64,000 bases of DNA from JAXHTY01 sp034189225 (lineage in GTDB: Bacteria > Desulfobacterota > Desulfobacteria > Desulfobacterales > Desulfosudaceae), in the NCBI GenBank assembly GCA_034189225.1, contig JAXHVL010000057.1, positions 1 to 64,000 of the forward strand. Reading direction: 5' to 3'. Shown piece by piece: positions 60,115 to 64,000 of this stretch (positions within the stretch are counted from its first letter, which is position 1; each line of letters starts with the position of its first letter). A program made the translations under genes and the position numbers. A model generated the notes under the pieces. That model saw only the letters and a program-made list of their open reading frames with translations. It was not told the DNA's origin and made no database searches.

Positions 60115-60277
60115 AGGGTTCGTCACAAAATAACTTGACCATTTGGCTTGTTCTTTTTCCCGTCTTCTTTGTTGCTTCGTCGGTCAAATAGCTTGCTATT
60201 CTCCCTCCTCGCGTCTCGAAGACGGAAAAAATTCCGGCGCCAAATTTGCCCAATTTATTTTGTGACGAACCCTTATG
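60115..60277. mobile_element. Miniature element with GGGTTCGTCACAAAATAA ends
   Basis: Inverted ends GGGTTCGTCACAAAATAA (from 60117) and TTATTTTGTGACGAACCC (to 60274) are bracketed by TTA. The interior has further inverted words (cccgtcttc / gaagacgg). Fragments of the same family lie at 243-279 and 37008-37022, and a related interior lies at 40380-40490. It separates the two binding-protein genes. The rest up to 60335 has a ccagcctttctggctgg hairpin (60311-60327) but no gene. Confidence 0.75.
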
Positions 60278-60335
60278 ACGAATCAAAGCCTGTTAGTGGA
60301 TTAACCAAAGCCAGCCTTTCTGGCTGGGATGGCCT

Positions 60336-62348
60336 TCAAGGTTCCCGGGAAGCGAGGCCGGTCAGAACCGCGTTCAGGGCGGTCCTGATGACCACCGGTA
60401 TATCTTTTTGGGTCACCAGGGTTTTCTCTCCGGTTACCGGCCCGCCGGCGATAGATGTTGTCATTTCATCCGCCAGCCGGTTAAAAGCGGTCAAATCGCT
60501 GACCAGACCCTTTTTATAATCATCGCTCAATGCAAGGGATAATTCTATAAAGTTTGCATATACCGGATCAAGGAGAATTTTTTCCATGGCGCCGGCCAGT
60601 TCAGGGCCGGATTTTCCGCATTCACAGGACTGTCCGCCCAGCAGGCCGAAAATCGAGATATCCCGCTCTTTGAGCCGCTGAAAAACCGTTCTGCCGGCGG
60701 TCAGGTGATTCTGCCGGCCAATGGCGGTACGGACCCCATCATCAACGGCTTTGGCGATCAGCTCGCCGAGTTTTGAATGGCCGCCGGTGCTGTCGGCGGG
60801 CGAGCCCTTTCCCTGAACAACGATGATGTTGTCCGTACCGGTACCGGTGGCCCGGTATGCGCCTGATGCTTTGCTGCTGCGAATGTCCATGTCCAGGAGC
60901 GCGGCGGTTTTCGCTTCCGTGGCAGTGATGATGGCCCGTGTCATAGCCCGGGGGGAAAGCCGCCGGTTGGTCATCAGGATGATGTTGATGGTGCCGGGTT
61001 TTTCATAAAACAGACCGCTGTCGCTGCCCATACGCAAGGCATTGGACTCCACGCCGGCGGTAACATAGGCCCAAACCGTAATCTGCCTGTAACGTTTTTC
61101 CGTAACGGCCAGGTTGTCCATATCCGCGCCGGTGAAAAGGAGGCTGATGCGCTTCGGCCCCCTGTCAATCACCCGGCATACCCGTTTCCGGAAGGTGCCC
61201 AGCGCAGTGGAATGGGCCACGGCCCAGCAGGGCGGGGAGGCATAGTGATTGCCCACCGCATGAATCTCTGTCCGCCAGCCCTCCAGGGAGGACAGGACGG
61301 TCATGGGCGTTTCCAGGTCGAGGATCAGGGTTTTATTGACAAAATCGTAAATATGGCTTTCGGCTATGGCGGCCTTTTTAATATAGTCGGGGTGTTGGGA
61401 CACCGGTGATTGCCGCACCACCTTTTCGGGCCGCACCAGATTTGCGGCATCGGCGAAGGCCTCATGATAAATCCGGGCCGCCAGCCATGAAACAAACCCG
61501 CCGGTGTTGACCGATGCCCGGCAGGTCAGGTCGCACGGGAAAAAGTAAATCCGGTTGTTTTTGACCGCATCCACATCCCGCCATCCGGGTTTATCGAAAA
61601 AGACCGAGGCGATTTTTCTCTCCCTGCCGCATCCGTAAATGATCTGAGGATTGAAATCCACCCATTGTTGTTTTGAGACCTCGACCACCGGCCCTTTTTC
61701 TGTAAATGCCGGGGGGATGCCGCCGGCGGCGCGGATCATTTCGGTTTGGAACGAATCGGCACCCGGCGTCATGACGTTTTTCCGGCCCATAAGCCGGATG
61801 ACCCGTTTTCGCCGGTCGGGGGCAATGGCCTCGGTTTTTTGTTTAATCATCGAAAGGTCCGCCTCAATGGATCGTGTTAGGTCCCGGGCAGCGGCGGTTT
61901 TGTCAAACAGGTCGCCGATCTGTTCGATGACGGTGAGGCGATCGGCCAGGCTGCCCCGGGAGACCATGACAACAGGGCACGATGGACGGGAAAATGCCTT
62001 TTTGATCGCCGTGTGCATGTCGGTTGCAAAAATCAGGTCCGGCGAAAGGACCTTGACGGCCTCCACCGATGGAGCGGAAAAACCGCCCACCACCGCCGTG
62101 TCCGCCATGCCCGGAAGATCTGCGTCATGGTAGGTGATGCCGCACAGGACATCCGCCGCCCCAATGGCCACGATGGCTTCCGTAACGGCGGGGACCAGCG
62201 ACACTACCCTGTGCGGCGATGTTTCGAACGTAAGCGCCTTCCCGTCCGCCCCGATAAGGGGGGGCGCTGCAATGGCGGCAGTGCCGGCGGCCGCCCATAG
62301 CAAGGCACAGCCGATCAGGCACCGGATTTTCATTTTTCGGTTTATCAT
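60336..62348 (-). CDS. Periplasmic corrinoid-binding domain fused to CbiZ amidohydrolase domain
   Basis: A 670-residue protein. ATG at 62348 has the best spacing from aggagt, though ATGs at 62351 and 62354 are also in frame. It starts with a signal peptide (CLIGCALLWAAAGTAAIAA). Residues 45-290 are a BtuF/FhuD-like binding domain (RVVSLVPAVTEAIVAIGAAD, LSPDLIFATDM, PQIIYGCGRERKI). Residues about 345-560 are CbiZ: VTAGVESNALRMGSD, GTINIILMTNRRLSPRAMTR, AIITATEAKTAALLDMDI, GTGTDNIIVVQGKGSP, TGGHSKLGELIAKAV. About 110 C-terminal residues with three Cys (GGQSCECGKSGPE) are unassigned. CbiZ opens the amide of pseudocobalamin to cobyric acid, normally in the cytoplasm; here it would be exported. 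Confidence 0.88.
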   Translation of the reverse strand: MINRKMKIRCLIGCALLWAAAGTAAIAAPPLIGADGKALTFETSPHRVVSLVPAVTEAIVAIGAADVLCGITYHDADLPGMADTAVVGGFSAPSVEAVKVLSPDLIFATDMHTAIKKAFSRPSCPVVMVSRGSLADRLTVIEQIGDLFDKTAAARDLTRSIEADLSMIKQKTEAIAPDRRKRVIRLMGRKNVMTPGADSFQTEMIRAAGGIPPAFTEKGPVVEVSKQQWVDFNPQIIYGCGRERKIASVFFDKPGWRDVDAVKNNRIYFFPCDLTCRASVNTGGFVSWLAARIYHEAFADAANLVRPEKVVRQSPVSQHPDYIKKAAIAESHIYDFVNKTLILDLETPMTVLSSLEGWRTEIHAVGNHYASPPCWAVAHSTALGTFRKRVCRVIDRGPKRISLLFTGADMDNLAVTEKRYRQITVWAYVTAGVESNALRMGSDSGLFYEKPGTINIILMTNRRLSPRAMTRAIITATEAKTAALLDMDIRSSKASGAYRATGTGTDNIIVVQGKGSPADSTGGHSKLGELIAKAVDDGVRTAIGRQNHLTAGRTVFQRLKERDISIFGLLGGQSCECGKSGPELAGAMEKILLDPVYANFIELSLALSDDYKKGLVSDLTAFNRLADEMTTSIAGGPVTGEKTLVTQKDIPVVIRTALNAVLTGLASREP

Positions 62349-62370
62349 CATCATACTCCTGACCCGCTCT

Positions 62371-62523
62371 TAGAGAGTGCCCATCCATAAATTGCTATTT
62401 TGCCCGATTTCTGCGTCAGGCTCAAATTTTAATCCTCAAAATACACAAAGTATTCCTCCGGTTAAAATTTTCGCCTTCCTTGAACTCGACCAAAATATCT
62501 AATTTCTGGACGGACACTAGAGA
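62371..62523. mobile_element. Family A miniature element, 141 bp, TAGAGA duplication
   Basis: The element at 62377-62517 is in the same orientation as the copy at 17387, with TAGAGA at 62371-62376 and 62518-62523. It sits between the TonB receptor and the CbiZ fusion gene, about 20 bp upstream of the latter's start. It is therefore in the intercistronic leader, where its hairpin may affect the operon. A gacggcttcctaaaaagctt-like fragment follows to 62553. Confidence 0.9.
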
Positions 62524-62555
62524 ACTTCGTAAAAAGCTTTTTAGGAAGCCGTCCA

Positions 62556-64000
62556 TCAATAATCAATCCGCAGGCCGGCGAATATCCTTGCGCCGGGCAT
62601 GGGATACCCTTTCACGTGAGCATAGTTCTTGTCAAACAGGTTTAGAATTTCCGTTTTCAGGGAGACCTTTCCCTTGCGCCCCACATCCGCCAGTTTCATG
62701 CGAATGATGAGGTCTGCAACGGTGTGCCCGTCTATCGTCACGCGCTGACCGGTTGTTTCATAGTCCATGACCGCCATGGAATCGGTGTAGACAAAGTTGA
62801 GCTTTGCAAAAAAACCGTTATAGTCGGTCATGGAAAGGCCGTATGCGGCTTTGAATTCAGGAGTGTACATAAGGTCGCGGCCGGTTGTCCGGTCTTCATA
62901 TTCGGCCATGTAAATGGCGCTGGCATAGGGCTTCAGGCAATAGGCGGTTCCGGCAAGCAGGCCCAGGTCCATGGAAACCGACCCTTCTATTCCCTGAAGC
63001 CTGGCCTTGCCCACGTTCCGCCAGGTAGTGGTTTGCCCCCCGCCGATGGTGACGGTTTCGATTTTATTTTCAAAATCGGTGAAGAAGTAGGTAACCGCCG
63101 CATCCACCGCCTGTCGCGAATAGTCGATGCCCGCTTCGTAGGTGCTGCTTTTTTCCGGCTTCAGCCCCGGATTGCCCACATAGTGAGTCATGCTGTCTGC
63201 ATAGTCATAAGCCAGTTCCTTGGCTGCCGGCATGGCAAAGGCTTCGCCGTATTTGACACGGGCCCGCAGGTGCTCGGAAAACAGCCAGATCGCTCCTGCC
63301 TGGGTGACCACATTGTCCGAAGAAACTGTCCTTCCGGTGGGACGGGTGATTTTCACTTCGTAATCGTCATAACGCGCTCCCGCCGACAAAATCAGGTGCC
63401 GGTCCACAAGTTTGGTCCGGCCGGAGAGAAACACGGCGGGATTGTCGTATTCTGATTCATAAGGCGCATAATCGTCACTGGAAATGTCGTAATGTGTCCA
63501 GTCGATCCCTGCCAGAATCCGGGTGCCGCCGAAGGTGAGCCCCGCCTGGGCCTGGGCGCCCTGTTGTTCGGCTTCGGTCTCATAGGGGTCGTCGTTGTCA
63601 GAAGACCACATGGAAGGGTCGCTGGCCGATGGATCAAACGATGCGTTTTCATCGACAGTCTGAAAGTAACGGCCTTTCCATTCGAAGCGGCGGTCCGGTG
63701 TTGCACCGTCGTAGGTCAGATCAAAGGATTCAAGGTCCGTGTTTTTGTAGTCATCCAGGTCATTGGCGCTTAAATACCCCGGCAGGCCGATCTCATCGCC
63801 GTTAAAGGAACTGTAGAACAATCCGATTCTGTTGGCCGGGAGAAATTCATACCCCGTGTTGACGGTGACACTCTGCTTTTTTTCATAACCGGTATTGTAG
63901 AATCTGGTATTGTCGCCGGTATAGTAATCGTGGGCCGTGGTATGGGTGGCATCCACTGCAAAATCAAAGTTGCCGGCCTTACCGGATCCTCCGGCGCTGA
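62556..64000 (-). CDS. TonB-dependent outer-membrane receptor (BtuB-like), partial
   Basis: Only the C-terminal 481 residues are inside the window; the frame runs off the right edge (AGGSGKAGNFDFAVDATHTT at the edge). Repeated amphipathic strands, VDRHLILSAGARYDDYEVKI, LRARVKYGEAFAMPAAKELA, NPGLKPEKSSTYEAGIDYSR and the final GYPMPGARIFAGLRIDY are typical of TonB receptor barrels. Its place ahead of the CbiZ-fused binding protein and ABC genes suggests corrinoid uptake. A cobalamin riboswitch would be expected beyond 64000. Confidence 0.9.
   Translation of the reverse strand, partial: SAGGSGKAGNFDFAVDATHTTAHDYYTGDNTRFYNTGYEKKQSVTVNTGYEFLPANRIGLFYSSFNGDEIGLPGYLSANDLDDYKNTDLESFDLTYDGATPDRRFEWKGRYFQTVDENASFDPSASDPSMWSSDNDDPYETEAEQQGAQAQAGLTFGGTRILAGIDWTHYDISSDDYAPYESEYDNPAVFLSGRTKLVDRHLILSAGARYDDYEVKITRPTGRTVSSDNVVTQAGAIWLFSEHLRARVKYGEAFAMPAAKELAYDYADSMTHYVGNPGLKPEKSSTYEAGIDYSRQAVDAAVTYFFTDFENKIETVTIGGGQTTTWRNVGKARLQGIEGSVSMDLGLLAGTAYCLKPYASAIYMAEYEDRTTGRDLMYTPEFKAAYGLSMTDYNGFFAKLNFVYTDSMAVMDYETTGQRVTIDGHTVADLIIRMKLADVGRKGKVSLKTEILNLFDKNYAHVKGYPMPGARIFAGLRIDY

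Noticed and set aside
60102..60126. GTG at 60126 as the start of the second binding protein.
   Set aside because: The first codons would come from the terminal inverted repeat of a mobile element. The signal peptide is better placed from ATG 60102 or 60093.
1..64000. tRNA, rRNA, tmRNA or RNase P genes.
   Set aside because: I scanned by eye for T-loop (GGTTCGA-like) and conserved rRNA words and found none. A covariance-model search would be needed to exclude small RNAs.

Overview
The window looks like chromosomal DNA from a strictly anaerobic Desulfobacterota-type bacterium, most likely a sulfate reducer of the Desulfobacterales. This is an inference: no dsr, apr or rRNA gene is present. It rests on the anaerobic glycerol-3-phosphate dehydrogenase glpABC, a CooC-type nickel insertase, a menaquinone/ubiquinone methyltransferase, a fused ATP sulfurylase/APS kinase, corrinoid salvage with a CbiZ domain, a 2-hydroxyacyl-CoA dehydratase-type activase, and heavy loading with short palindromic repeats. 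No tRNA, rRNA, CRISPR array or complete insertion sequence was recognised.

Layout. Positions 1-18,200 are an accessory, decaying surface-polysaccharide region. It has a WecA/WbpL-type phosphoglycosyltransferase, two UDP-sugar dehydratase-type SDRs, a UDP-sulfoquinovose synthase, rfbC and the fused sulfurylase/APS kinase. Between them lie toxin-antitoxin modules (yefM-yoeB, vapBC, DUF6922/AbiEii), an ImmA/IrrE-type peptidase module lodged in a dead AAA ATPase gene, and many gene fragments (abiEii, pglD, SDR, rfbA, vapBC). Positions 18,200-30,000 (minus strand) hold an Mla-type lipid transport operon, cooC-prmA, an MBL-fold hydrolase and glpABC. Positions 30,200-44,980 are housekeeping: nadB, ubiE/menG, dnaJ, queD, pyrD, the operon dksA / PHP-RNase III fusion / radical SAM, a cold-shock gene, a HEAT/SH3 lipoprotein and manA. 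Positions 45,069-51,030 are a tightly overlapping, AT-richer three-gene operon: TetR, a membrane-HD protein and a 1456-residue activase. Positions 51,100-56,580 hold an M29 aminopeptidase, a LysM protein, a lipid-kinase-like protein, trxAB and purN. Positions 57,400-64,000 (minus strand) are a corrinoid uptake operon (TonB receptor, binding protein fused to CbiZ, second binding protein, permease, ATPase) that runs off the right edge.

The most striking features are these. First, a miniature mobile element is present in six copies (four of exactly 141 bp, plus 41-bp and 27-bp versions), all with perfect 6-bp target duplications, and four of them sit on or next to stop codons. Second, a single reading frame fuses a PHP phosphoesterase to RNase III. 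Third, a two-gene peptidase module sits between the 5' and 3' stubs of one ATPase gene. Fourth, a putative secreted corrinoid-binding protein is fused to CbiZ. Fifth, the sulfurylase domain of the fused PAPS synthase has lost expected active-site residues. Several other repeat families have visible terminal inverted repeats, and some are nested inside each other.
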